A model generated the notes under the pieces. The model had not been told where the DNA came from, did not search any database, and was given only the letters and a program-made list of their open reading frames with translations. A stretch of DNA of 57,702 bases from Nocardioides sp. (GTDB lineage: Bacteria > Actinomycetota > Actinomycetes > Propionibacteriales > Nocardioidaceae), in the NCBI RefSeq assembly GCF_025964975.1, contig NZ_JAOPXV010000226.1, forward strand, positions 1-57,702, in the 5' to 3' direction. The position numbers and the translations under genes were made by a program. Below, piece after piece: positions 9,834 to 18,573 of the stretch (position 1 is the stretch's first letter; every line of letters starts with the position of its first letter).

Positions 9834-10487
9834 TCAGCGCAGGAGACGGCCCAGCAGGTCGTCCAGGCTGGTCCGCTGGTCCTGCCCGTCTGTGAGCGGC
9901 CGCGTCGTGACCTGGTCGACGAGCCGCTGGGCGAGCTCACCGACCTTCAGGTCGCTCTTGTCGGCATGCTCCCGCAACCTCGCGAAGGCCACCACGTCGT
10001 CGCACCCGTGGGCGGCCATGACGATGCCCTTCGCCTGGTCGACCACCGAGCGGGCCTCCGCGACACGGACCAGGGCGTTCTCGCCCTCGGACGGGCCCTG
10101 CCTTTCCCGCACCCCCGTCAGGTCGACGAAGTAGCCCGTCACGGACTCCACGCGGCCGTTCGGTCCGAGCGTGCCGCGACCCACGGAGAGCACGTAACGG
10201 ACCTCTTCGTCCGCACTGATGATGCGGTGGTAGCAGCTGAAGGGGAGTCCGTCACTCGTGACGGCCTCAAGGGCCTCGAAGGCCCGGAGGGCATCGTCGG
10301 GGTGCTTGTGCTTGAGCATCAGGTCGGTCGTCGCCGGCATGGCGCGGGGCTCGTAGCCGTGGAGCTCGTACATCCCGTCCGACCACGACCAGACGTCGTC
10401 CTCGACGAAGTAGGAGAAGTAACCCACCGGGGTGTTGTTGGGCCGACCGTCAAAACTCAACTCGCCCATGGGTCCTCCCGACGTCAT
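9834..10487 (-). CDS. PAS and ANTAR domain-containing RNA-binding regulator
   Basis: PAS-like N-terminus (FSYFVEDDVWSWSDGMYELHGYEP...); ANTAR-like C-terminus (EARSVVDQAKGIVMAAHGCDDVVAFARLREHADKSDLKVGELAQRLVDQV). Confidence 0.85.
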   Translation of the reverse strand: MTSGGPMGELSFDGRPNNTPVGYFSYFVEDDVWSWSDGMYELHGYEPRAMPATTDLMLKHKHPDDALRAFEALEAVTSDGLPFSCYHRIISADEEVRYVLSVGRGTLGPNGRVESVTGYFVDLTGVRERQGPSEGENALVRVAEARSVVDQAKGIVMAAHGCDDVVAFARLREHADKSDLKVGELAQRLVDQVTTRPLTDGQDQRTSLDDLLGRLLR

Positions 10488-10538
10488 GCGTGCCCTCCCT
10501 CAGACGATATCCACGTCGAGGGCCGATGGCTACACGGA

Positions 10539-11033
10539 TCAGCCGGCGCGGGCGTCGCTGGAGAGGTTCATGGCGACCGACCCCGTCGAGTCGTCCGCAG
10601 CGACCAGGTCCGACACCGCGTCGAGCAGCGCGAGGTCCCAGTGCTGGATGACCTCTGTCCGAAGCTCCTGGGCGTCCTCTGCGAAGTCGGCTGGGTCGAG
10701 CCCGGCCCCCCATGCGGCGTCGGCGTAGGCCGCGACGTCATCGGCATCGGCGACTTCGGCAGCGCTGACGAAGCGCGCCGCGCGATCGAGGCGCGACATG
10801 TGCTGGTCGAAGACGTCGTCGTCGATGACCGGGAGCAGCTCGCGCAGCTCGAGCGCGACCTCACTGTGGGTCGCGGGGGGCAGCACGCCGTCACCCACCG
10901 TGGCGCGCGCACTCAGCCGGCTGGCCAGTCGAAGGCCCTCGACGAAGCGGTCATCGCGGCGAGTCGCGCGCCCGGCATCGGCGAGCGACGGCAGACCGCG
11001 CAGCCCGGCCTCTCCCCTGCTCCGTGTGCCCAT
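10539..11033 (-). CDS. hypothetical protein (164 aa)
   Basis: Complete acidic ORF MGTRSRGEAGLRGLPSLADAGRATRRDDRFVEG...; no recognised family. Confidence 0.5.
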   Translation of the reverse strand: MGTRSRGEAGLRGLPSLADAGRATRRDDRFVEGLRLASRLSARATVGDGVLPPATHSEVALELRELLPVIDDDVFDQHMSRLDRAARFVSAAEVADADDVAAYADAAWGAGLDPADFAEDAQELRTEVIQHWDLALLDAVSDLVAADDSTGSVAMNLSSDARAG

Positions 11034-11118
11034 CCGCCCACGCTAGCCATCAGTGCCGGCAGCGTCCACCACCCCAAGGGCGCTACCGCGGGCCAGGGAG
11101 CTTCGCTAGTTTTCAACC

Positions 11119-11262
11119 ATGGGAATCATGAAGAAGGTAGGCGCCCTCGGAGTCGCCAGGATGGTCTACACCGAGGCTCGCAAGCCGCACAACCAGGCAA
11201 AGATCAGGCACGCGATGCAGACGGTCAAGGAGCGACGCAGCCGGGGAGCCCGCCCGCGCTGA
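11119..11262 (+). CDS. small basic protein (47 aa), hypothetical
   Basis: ATG 11119 to TGA 11260-11262: MGIMKKVGALGVARMVYTEARKPHNQAKIRHAMQTVKERRSRGARPR; below the ORF-track size cutoff. Confidence 0.5.
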   Translation: MGIMKKVGALGVARMVYTEARKPHNQAKIRHAMQTVKERRSRGARPR

Positions 11263-11302
11263 TGCTGGCCAACGCTGCTCGAGGTGGCCCACGCTGGGCG
11301 GC

Positions 11303-11914
11303 ATGACAGGTCAGGACCAAGCTCCGCCGCTCTTGATGCGCGACCTGTTCGGCTGGTACTCCATGACGCTGCTGGGCCTGGATCTCAGGACAGGCCTGCT
11401 CGAGGCCTTGCTCGAGGCCCCCGGGGGCTGCGGAAGAGGTGCCCGCGCGAGCGGGGGTCGATCAGCGCAACGCCTTTGAGTGCTGCGAGCAGTGACCGCC
11501 GGCGGCCACGCGTCCCACCAGGACGGCGTCTTCACCGTCTCCCCCGAGACGGCGTTCCTACTGAGTCCCGCGTTCCCGGTCGACGTGCGCTCGGTGCACC
11601 ACCTCGGAGATCCGCTGCCGGTCCTGCAGCAGATCCCGCAAGGTCCTCACCAGCGGCGGCGTCGTGATGATCGCGGAAACAGGTATGTCGGCGACCTCTA
11701 CCGGGACGCCACCAACCCGTTCTCGGTCGTCACCTACGGAGCCGGGCTCATCTACTGCCTGCAGGAGAACCTGTACTCAGGAGGAGCGGGAATCTCTGGA
11801 GGCGACGGCCTCGACTGGATCACCCGGGCCTTGGATGAGGCGGGATTCGGCTCGATCCTGGTCAAGCCCTCGGAGACTGGCTACGCGATCATCACGGCCA
11901 CGCCCACGGCTTGA
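11303..11914 (+). pseudogene. decayed SAM-dependent methyltransferase (frameshifts and loss of central core)
   Basis: Pieces in different frames: MTGQDQAPPLLMRDLFGWYSMTLLGLDLRTGLLEALLEAPGG / GAAEEVPARAGVDQRNAFE / AVTAGGHASHQDGVFTVSPETAFLLSPAFPVDVRS / KVLTSGGVVMIAET / VGDLYRDATNPFSVVTYGAGLIYCLQENLYSGGAG...GFGSILVKPSETGYAIITATP. Confidence 0.75.
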
Positions 11915-11961
11915 GTACGAATACCGTCCCGTCCTCCCCGTTCTGCGCCCATGATGGCGCC

Positions 11962-13110
11962 ATGAGCGATACCTCCACCCTGGTCCAGCGACGCGGCATC
12001 CGGGGGTTGGTCACCCACCCCCAGTTCGCCTCCGGGACGGCCTGCCTGCTCGGCATCCTCAGTCTGCTGACGGTGCTGTGCTTCCACTTCCCGCAGGCGC
12101 TCACCAGCCAGGAGTTCCGCGCCGTCTACACGGAGGGCTTCGCGCGGGACATGCTCCTCGTCGGTCTCGTGCTGACCTACATCTCCGGCACCGTCGCCAT
12201 CCTCCAAGGCCACCACCGCCGCTATGCGTTCACCGGCCTCGCGAGCGGCACCCTGGCCCTCCTGCTCGGCGGGACCACGGTCCAGTTCGAGAAGATCAAC
12301 CAGACGCCGTACTCGCTCGGACTGGACTGGTTCGTGCTGGCGCTGTTCTTCTCGGCGCTCGTCTTCATCCCGCTCGAGCACCACTTCGCCCGGCGCCCGG
12401 TGGCGGTGTTCCGCGACGGGTGGCGCACGGACGCCGTCTACTTCTTCATGAGCCACGTGCTGGTCCAGTTCATCCTGCTCATGGTCACCGCCTCCACCTC
12501 CATCGTCGTCGGCGCCGCACACATGCCCGACGTGCAGGCCTTCGTAGGTGCCCTGCCCTTCATCGTCCAGTTCCTCCTGGCCGTCTTCTTCGCAGACCTC
12601 GCGCAAGCGTTGCTGCACCGCTGCTACCACCGCATCACCACCTTGTGGAAGTTCCATTCGGTGCATCACTCCAGCCGTGACCTCGACTGGCTCGCCGGGT
12701 CACGCGTCCACCTGGTCGAGACCGTCCTGACCCGCAGCATCGTGGTCCTGCCGCTGCTGGCGCTGGGGCTCGAGCAGCCCGTGGTGAACGCCTACGCCGT
12801 CCTCGTCGGGCTGCAGGCCGTGGTCGCCCACGCGAACATCGACATCCGGTTCGGGTGGCTCGAATATGTGATCACCCTCCCGCGCTACCACCACTGGCAC
12901 CACGCCCGCCACAAGGAGTACTGGGACTGCAACTACGCGATCCACCTCCCTCTCGTGGACATGCTGATGGGTACGTTCAAGCTGCCGCGCGACCACAGCT
13001 GGCCCGAGGAGTACGGCGTCTTCACCCTCGAGTCCGTCCCGCGCGGCTTCGTCGCCCAGCACGCCATGCCGTTCCGCCGCCAAGCGGCCTACGAGGACTA
13101 CGTGCGCTGA
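11962..13110 (+). CDS. sterol desaturase / fatty acid hydroxylase family protein
   Basis: Histidine boxes HRCYHR, HSVHHS, HHWHHARH; multi-TM. Confidence 0.88.
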   Translation: MSDTSTLVQRRGIRGLVTHPQFASGTACLLGILSLLTVLCFHFPQALTSQEFRAVYTEGFARDMLLVGLVLTYISGTVAILQGHHRRYAFTGLASGTLALLLGGTTVQFEKINQTPYSLGLDWFVLALFFSALVFIPLEHHFARRPVAVFRDGWRTDAVYFFMSHVLVQFILLMVTASTSIVVGAAHMPDVQAFVGALPFIVQFLLAVFFADLAQALLHRCYHRITTLWKFHSVHHSSRDLDWLAGSRVHLVETVLTRSIVVLPLLALGLEQPVVNAYAVLVGLQAVVAHANIDIRFGWLEYVITLPRYHHWHHARHKEYWDCNYAIHLPLVDMLMGTFKLPRDHSWPEEYGVFTLESVPRGFVAQHAMPFRRQAAYEDYVR

Positions 13111-13140
13111 GCCACAGGCCATCTCGGGATAACCTGAACC

Positions 13141-13611
13141 GTGTTCCATGTGATGTTCCTCGAGCCCCGCATCCCGCAGAACACCGGGAATGCGATCCGG
13201 CTGGCCGCCGGCACGGGAGTCACCCTGCACCTGGTCGAACCCCTCGGCTTCGACCTGAGCGAATCGAAGCTGAAGCGCGCGGGGCTGGACTACCACGACC
13301 TGGCATCGATGGAGGTGCACCCTGACCTCGACGCAGCCCTGGGGAGCGCGGCGCTGACGTCGTCGAGGGTCTTCGCCTTCACCGCCCACGCCACCCGGTG
13401 GTACACCGAGGTCGAGTTCCGACCGGGCGACGTGCTGCTCTTCGGACCTGAGCCGACCGGCCTGTCGGACGACGTGCTGAGCCACCCGCGAGTCACCGAT
13501 CGGCTCCGGATCCCGATGCTCGAGGGCCGTCGGTCACTGAACCTCGCCAACTCCGCGGCCGTGGTGATGTATGAGGCCTGGCGTCAACAGGGATTCCCGG
13601 GCGCGCACTAG
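13141..13611 (+). CDS. trmL: tRNA (cytidine(34)-2'-O)-methyltransferase
   Basis: SPOUT signature VFHVMFLEPRIPQNTGNAIRLAAGTG...; LFGPEPTGLSDDVL; IPMLEGRRSLNLANSAAVVMYEAWRQ; GTG start. Confidence 0.92.
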   Translation: MFHVMFLEPRIPQNTGNAIRLAAGTGVTLHLVEPLGFDLSESKLKRAGLDYHDLASMEVHPDLDAALGSAALTSSRVFAFTAHATRWYTEVEFRPGDVLLFGPEPTGLSDDVLSHPRVTDRLRIPMLEGRRSLNLANSAAVVMYEAWRQQGFPGAH

Positions 13612-13614
13612 GCG

Positions 13615-14251
13615 TCAGCCGGCGAAGGCGGCCCGCCCCTGCATGGCCGAGGTGACGAGGTTGCTCGAGGGCAGCGCGTGGCCGGCGCGGACAGCGTCTG
13701 CCCAGGCCTCGGTGGAGCTGACAGCGGCGACGTTGGAATGGAGCAGCACCAGCAGGACCTCGTGGAGGACCTCAGCGCGTACCTTGCCCATCTCATTGGC
13801 CAGGTGGATGGCGCCCGTGGCGTCGGAGAGCACTTCAGCGGCCAGACCGAGAGCCTCTGCCCCCAAGGCGGTGGCGATGTCGCAGTTGATGGTCATGTGG
13901 CCGACCACCGTGATGGTGTCGACTCCCTGCCCGCGCAGCCACTCGGCGACATCGGTGCCGGCGAACACACTGCTCTTCTCCTTCGTGACTTCTCTTCCAC
14001 GAGGGCTGGAGCCTCTTCTCGACCTCAGAGTGCAGCGCCCACCCGGCGGACCCGGCCGCAAAGACCGGAGAGCCAGCGGACTGCTCGTGCTGCACCACCA
14101 CGACAGGAAGGCCGTGCTCGGTCGCCACCTCGACGGCTCGGACGATGTTGGCCAAGGACTCATCGCGGGGCGGGTACTGCACCTGGAGTGGGCCGTCGAA
14201 GTACTCCTGCTGGACATCGATGACGACAAGGGCGCGGCGGGGGCTGCTTAT
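13615..14251 (-). pseudogene. isochorismatase-family cysteine hydrolase with +1 frameshift and ATA at the expected start
   Basis: N-part SSPRRALVVIDVQQEYFDGPLQVQYPPRDESLANIVRAVEVATEHGLPVVVVQHEQSAG... is in a different frame from C-part EVTKEKSSVFAGTDVAEWLRGQGVDTITVVGHMTINCDIATALGAEALG; junction tgg aag [a] gaa gtc acg near 13991-13997. Confidence 0.82.
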
Positions 14252-14353
14252 GGGTTCTCCTCAGTGAGATGTGCTGACCAGGACAGCCTCACGCGCTCCC
14301 ACCGACTAGCGTGAGCGGCTGTTGAGACCACCTTCGATGGACTCGGGCCACAC

Positions 14354-15300
14354 ATGCAGATCGGCGTGCACGCGTTCAGCGGTATGACGATGTTCCACCT
14401 CGCCGCCCCGCTGCTTGTGTTCGGCGAGGTCGGCCGCCTTGGCCTGGCGGCCGGGTGGGACACCATCGTGTGGACCAAGGACGGGCGGGCGATTCGCACC
14501 GCTGAAGGCCTGGTCATCGACGACGTCCAAGGGCCTTCGAGCGTCGCCGCGGCCGACCTCCTGATCTTCGCGCCGTGGCCCAACGACCTCCCGCCCGCCG
14601 GCCCGACACTCACGTCCCTCATCAGCGCAGCCCACGCCCGCGGAGCCGGCATCGTGGGCCTCTGCCTCGGAGCCTTCGCCGTGGTCGACGGCCTGCCTCT
14701 CGAAGGCAGGAGCGTCGTGACCCACTGGGCAGCGACTTCTCAGCTCGGCGAGCGGCGGCCCGGTGTACAGGTCGATCCGGTGGCTCTCTACCTGGACCAC
14801 GGCGACGTCCTCACCTGCGCCGGGACCGCGTCGGCACTGGATGCGTGTCTCCACATCGTCCGCTCCCACCTCGGCGCCGCCGCAGCCACGACCGGGGCGC
14901 GCCACCTCGTCATCGCTCCGTACCGCGAAGGCAACCAGGCGCAGTACGTCGATCGCCCGGTGCCGGAGCCAGGAGGGGTCGGCCACCTGGGGCCCACCCT
15001 CGACTGGGCCCTCGAACACCTCGAGCTGGACCTCGGCGTGGATCAGCTCGCCGATCACGCAGGCATGAGTCGCAGGAACTTCACCCGCCGGTTTTGGGAG
15101 GTCACGGCACCACGCCCGCGAGGTGGTTCCTGGCACGCCGGCTCGACGAGGCACGCAGCCTCCTCGAGACCACCACGTGGCCGATGACGCGCATCGCTGC
15201 CACGTGCGGGTTCCAGAGCGTCGTCACCTTTTGCCAGAACTTCGTCTCGGCGTATGCCACCACGCCGACCTACTACCGGGACAGGTTTGCCGCGGGCTGA
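14354..15300 (+). pseudogene. GlxA-type transcriptional regulator (DJ-1/PfpI + AraC HTH) with -1 frameshift
   Basis: MQIGVHAFSGMTMFHLAAPLLVFGEV...GMSRRNFTRRFWEVT continues in another frame as GTTPARWFLARRLDEARSLLETTTWPMTRIAATCGFQSVVTFCQNFVSAYATTPTYYRDRF; shift near 15104. Confidence 0.82.
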
Positions 15301-15330
15301 CGAGGAGCCCGCAGCCTAGCCTCGACCGCT

Positions 15331-15615
15331 GTGACCACCTCTCTACGCGAGATCACCGCCGACAACGAGGCAGTCGTGCGCACTCTCCGCACCACCCCCG
15401 ACCAGGAGCAGTTCGTCTCCACCGTCGACTACACCCTGCGGGAAGCCGCCAACGAGCCTGAGGGCAACCCCTGGCTCCGTGCCATCTACGCAGACGACCT
15501 GCCCGTCGGCCTCGAGGGCAGCCCGGCGGGCTTCTACGCCCGACTCGGCTTCGTCGCGACTGGTGAGCACAATTCCGATGGGGAGATCGTCCTGCGCCTA
15601 CCCCTGCAGGAGTAA
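15331..15615 (+). pseudogene. GNAT acetyltransferase with in-frame internal deletion
   Basis: N-terminal MTTSLREITADNEAVVRTLRTTPDQEQFVSTVDYTLREAANEPEGNPWLRAIYADDLPVG runs directly into the C-terminal EGSPAGFYARLGFVATGEHNSDGEIVLRLP; acetyl-CoA-binding segment absent; only 94 aa. Confidence 0.65.
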
Positions 15616-15630
15616 GGAACGCAGCCAGGA

Positions 15631-16050
15631 TCAGCCTGCGAGTGCCTGCTCGATCTCGGCGATGGCGGCGCTCTCCTTCGCCGAGGTGTCGTCGGCCGCA
15701 GCGGCGACGTCCTTCGCCGACTCGAGCACGACCTGCTTGTATTCCTCGACGAGCTGCGGAGCCTTCTGCTTCAGGATGCCGACGGCCTGCCTCAGCAGCT
15801 CGAAAGTGCGTGCGTTGACCTGCTCCATGCCGCCGGACGGCATCTCGGGGAGGCCGCCGGTGACGAGCTTCTGCACCTCGGGCGAGGCGCCCTGGACCGC
15901 GTTGCTCGCTGCGAAGGACTCCTTGAACGTGTCGAAGAAGCCCGGCTCCGCCTGGGCAACGAGGGCGCCCGCGCGCAGTGCGGCGGACCGGACGGTCTTC
16001 TGCTCGTCCTCGGTGAGGGCGGCCGTGGGCTGTTGCGACGACTCCGTCAT
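15631..16050 (-). CDS. hypothetical protein (139 aa)
   Basis: MTESSQQPTAALTEDEQKTVRSAALRAGALVAQAEPGFFDTFKESFAASNAVQG...; start set at ATG 16050. Confidence 0.7.
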   Translation of the reverse strand: MTESSQQPTAALTEDEQKTVRSAALRAGALVAQAEPGFFDTFKESFAASNAVQGASPEVQKLVTGGLPEMPSGGMEQVNARTFELLRQAVGILKQKAPQLVEEYKQVVLESAKDVAAAADDTSAKESAAIAEIEQALAG

Positions 16051-16150
16051 GCGCTGCTCCTTCTGGCTGACGGGCACCGGACTGTGCCCGTCGCTCCTGT
16101 CTACCCCAGCGAGGTGCGCAACGCCTCTCCGCAGGCGCGGTCCTTCACCC

Positions 16151-17170
16151 CTAGGGCCGGGTCTCAGCGCAGACGTCCGCATCAACGATCCCGGCCACCG
16201 GCCAGGCGCCGTTGATCGTCGTCGAGATGACCGTGATCGTCGACTCGCGATCGGGGTAGTGACTCGACCAGAAGGAGACGCCGGCGTCGGCGCCCGACAT
16301 GGTGATCTGTGGCGAGTCGGTGTCGAGCCAGAGGCCGAGCCCGTAGCAGCGTCTCTCGCCCCGGTCCGGCTCGCTGCGCGGCGTACGCATGTCTGCGAGG
16401 GTCTCCGCGGTGACGACCTGCCCTGCCATCAGTGCTGCCCAGAAGCGCGCCATGTCGGCGGTGGTCGTGTACGCCCCGCCGTCTCCCGTGGCGATCACCG
16501 GCAGGTTGAAGACGTTGGTCCGCCACTGACCCTCGACCTCGACGTAGCCCAGTGCGGCTCTGCCCGGGAGAGCATCGGAGCGCGGAAAGCCGGTGCCGAC
16601 CATGCCTGCCGGCGAACAGACCAACTCGGCCACCAGGTCCTGGTAGGAGCGGCCCGAGACCCGTTCCGCGATCAGGGCAAGCACCACGAAGGCGCCGTTG
16701 CAGTAGTTGAACCGGTCGCCCGCCCGGAACTTCGTCGGGTAGCCGTCGAGGATCGGGAGGAAGTCCTGCGTCCTCACCAGGCGGTGCGCGGAGACAGCGA
16801 GCTCGTACTCCTCACTGTCGAACTCGTCCTCGTCGAGGTAGTCGCCGATGCCCGACCGGTGGGAGAGCAGGTGCTCGACCGTGACGTCGTCGGCGATGAG
16901 TGGGAGGTCCGTGCCCAGGAGGTGACGGGCGGTGGTCGCGAGCGTCAGCAGCCCCTGCTCCACCAGGCGCATCACCACCACGGCGGTGAAGGTCTTGGAG
17001 CCGCTGGCCATGCCCAGCTGGCTGTCGGTGGTCATCGCGACGCCATGGCGTCGATCGGCCAGGCCGTACGCCGCATCGAGCTCGACAGCGCCGCCCCGCT
17101 CTACTCGCACGACCCCCGCGAAGCCTGTCAGAGCTGCGGTCTCGTCGACGCGGCGCCGCAGTTCGCTCAT
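16151..17170 (-). CDS. serine hydrolase, beta-lactamase/class C PBP-like
   Basis: SxxK in GMASGSKTFTAVVVMRLVEQG; HLLSHRSGIGDY; FNYCNGAFVVLALIAERVSG. Confidence 0.88.
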   Translation of the reverse strand: MSELRRRVDETAALTGFAGVVRVERGGAVELDAAYGLADRRHGVAMTTDSQLGMASGSKTFTAVVVMRLVEQGLLTLATTARHLLGTDLPLIADDVTVEHLLSHRSGIGDYLDEDEFDSEEYELAVSAHRLVRTQDFLPILDGYPTKFRAGDRFNYCNGAFVVLALIAERVSGRSYQDLVAELVCSPAGMVGTGFPRSDALPGRAALGYVEVEGQWRTNVFNLPVIATGDGGAYTTTADMARFWAALMAGQVVTAETLADMRTPRSEPDRGERRCYGLGLWLDTDSPQITMSGADAGVSFWSSHYPDRESTITVISTTINGAWPVAGIVDADVCAETRP

Positions 17171-17649
17171 CGCGCCACGCTAGGCGCCACCGGGGCGGCG
17201 CGCCAGCGTGGTTCGACGGTGGTCGCCCGGGTCTGGATTCACGACTCCGGCAGGACGGGTTGATGGCGAAGGTCAGGGAGTGGATGAGCCGCCGCTCGGG
17301 AAGTGGAGTGCTTGGCGAGCCGGGCATCACTCAGCGGCCAGGACAGAGCAGCGGCGGGCCCGGCGACGGCCCGATCACCGGCGGGTCGTCCGGACCGGCG
17401 GGTGCGGCAGGGCAGCCGGACTGACGACCGCGTCCTCCACCTCGGGGTGAGCCCATGGATCGGCGGCCACATCCGGGTCGGGACTCAGCAGCAGCCACGC
17501 GGTGCCGTCCTCCGTCCCGGCCGACGTGCTGGCCGATGCGTCCGCGCACGAGGACCCCGAGGACCCAGACGACCTCGCACCAGTGAGTCCCCCGACCGTC
17601 GAGCAACCCGCCGAGCCGGGAGGGGTCAGCCCCCTGTCACAATCCACCG

Positions 17650-18543
17650 GTGGCAACACCCTCTGACTGGCTCGCCGGAGCACGCCCTCGCACCCTCCCC
17701 GCAGCTGTGGCCCCTGTGCTGGCCGGCACCGCCGTTGCGGCGTACGTCGATGAGCCGGTCTGGTGGAAGGCGGCACTGGCCCTCGTGGTCAGCCTGGCGC
17801 TCCAGGTCGCGGTCAACTACGCCAACGACTACTCCGACGGCATCCGCGGCACCGACGACCTGCGGGTCGGTCCGATGCGACTGGTCGGCTCGGGCGCAGC
17901 AAGCCCGGCGGCTGTGAGGACGGCGGCGATCCTGGCCGTGGTCGTCGCCGCCGTGGCCGGCCTCGTCCTCGCGGCGACGACGGCCTGGTGGCTGGCCGTG
18001 GTCGGGTTGGTGTGCGTGCTCGCCGCTTGGTTCTACACCGGTGGCCCCAAGCCCTACGGCTACCTCGGCCTCGGCGAGCTGATGGTGTTCGTCTTCTTCG
18101 GACTGGTGGCCGTCATCGGCACGACCTACGTGCAGACCAAGTCCTTCGAGCTCCTCGCGTTGTACGCCGCAATCGGCATCGGCGCCCTCGCGTGCGCGAT
18201 CCTCGTGGTCAACAACCTGCGCGACATCCCCACCGACACCGACGCCGGTAAGCGCACCCTCGCCGTGGTGCTCGGGGACGAGCGGACGCGCTACTTCTAT
18301 GCCCTGCTCGTCGGCGCCGCGGCCGTGGCCGTCGTCGCCGTGGCGGCCGCATCCACGTGGTGGTGCCTCCTCGGGCTGCTCTTCCTCGTGCGGATGGTGG
18401 CGCCGCTGCGGACGGTGATCGGCGGTGGCGAGCACAGGGTGACGGGGCCGGCGCTGATCCCGGTGCTCCAGCAGACCGGTGTCGGGCAGCTCGTCTGGGC
18501 GGTGCTGGTCGGCGTACCCCTGCTCATCGTCGGTTCCAGCTAA
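17650..18543 (+). CDS. menA: 1,4-dihydroxy-2-naphthoate polyprenyltransferase
   Basis: UbiA-type motifs NYANDYSDGIRGTDD and NNLRDIPTDTDAGKRTLAVVLG; multi-TM; GTG start. Confidence 0.93.
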   Translation: MATPSDWLAGARPRTLPAAVAPVLAGTAVAAYVDEPVWWKAALALVVSLALQVAVNYANDYSDGIRGTDDLRVGPMRLVGSGAASPAAVRTAAILAVVVAAVAGLVLAATTAWWLAVVGLVCVLAAWFYTGGPKPYGYLGLGELMVFVFFGLVAVIGTTYVQTKSFELLALYAAIGIGALACAILVVNNLRDIPTDTDAGKRTLAVVLGDERTRYFYALLVGAAAVAVVAVAAASTWWCLLGLLFLVRMVAPLRTVIGGGEHRVTGPALIPVLQQTGVGQLVWAVLVGVPLLIVGSS

Positions 18544-18573
18544 ATCCGTTGCCGCGCTGACTACCGTGGACGC

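Noticed and set aside
9708-11306. 532-aa plus-strand ORF
   Set aside because: Antisense to the PAS-ANTAR gene and the 164-aa protein and spans the UUCG hairpin; no protein-family signature.
14354-15300. Programmed -1 frameshift in the GlxA regulator
   Set aside because: No slippery heptamer plus stimulatory structure recognised, and neighbouring genes carry unrelated lesions; simple pseudogenisation or a sequencing indel is more likely.
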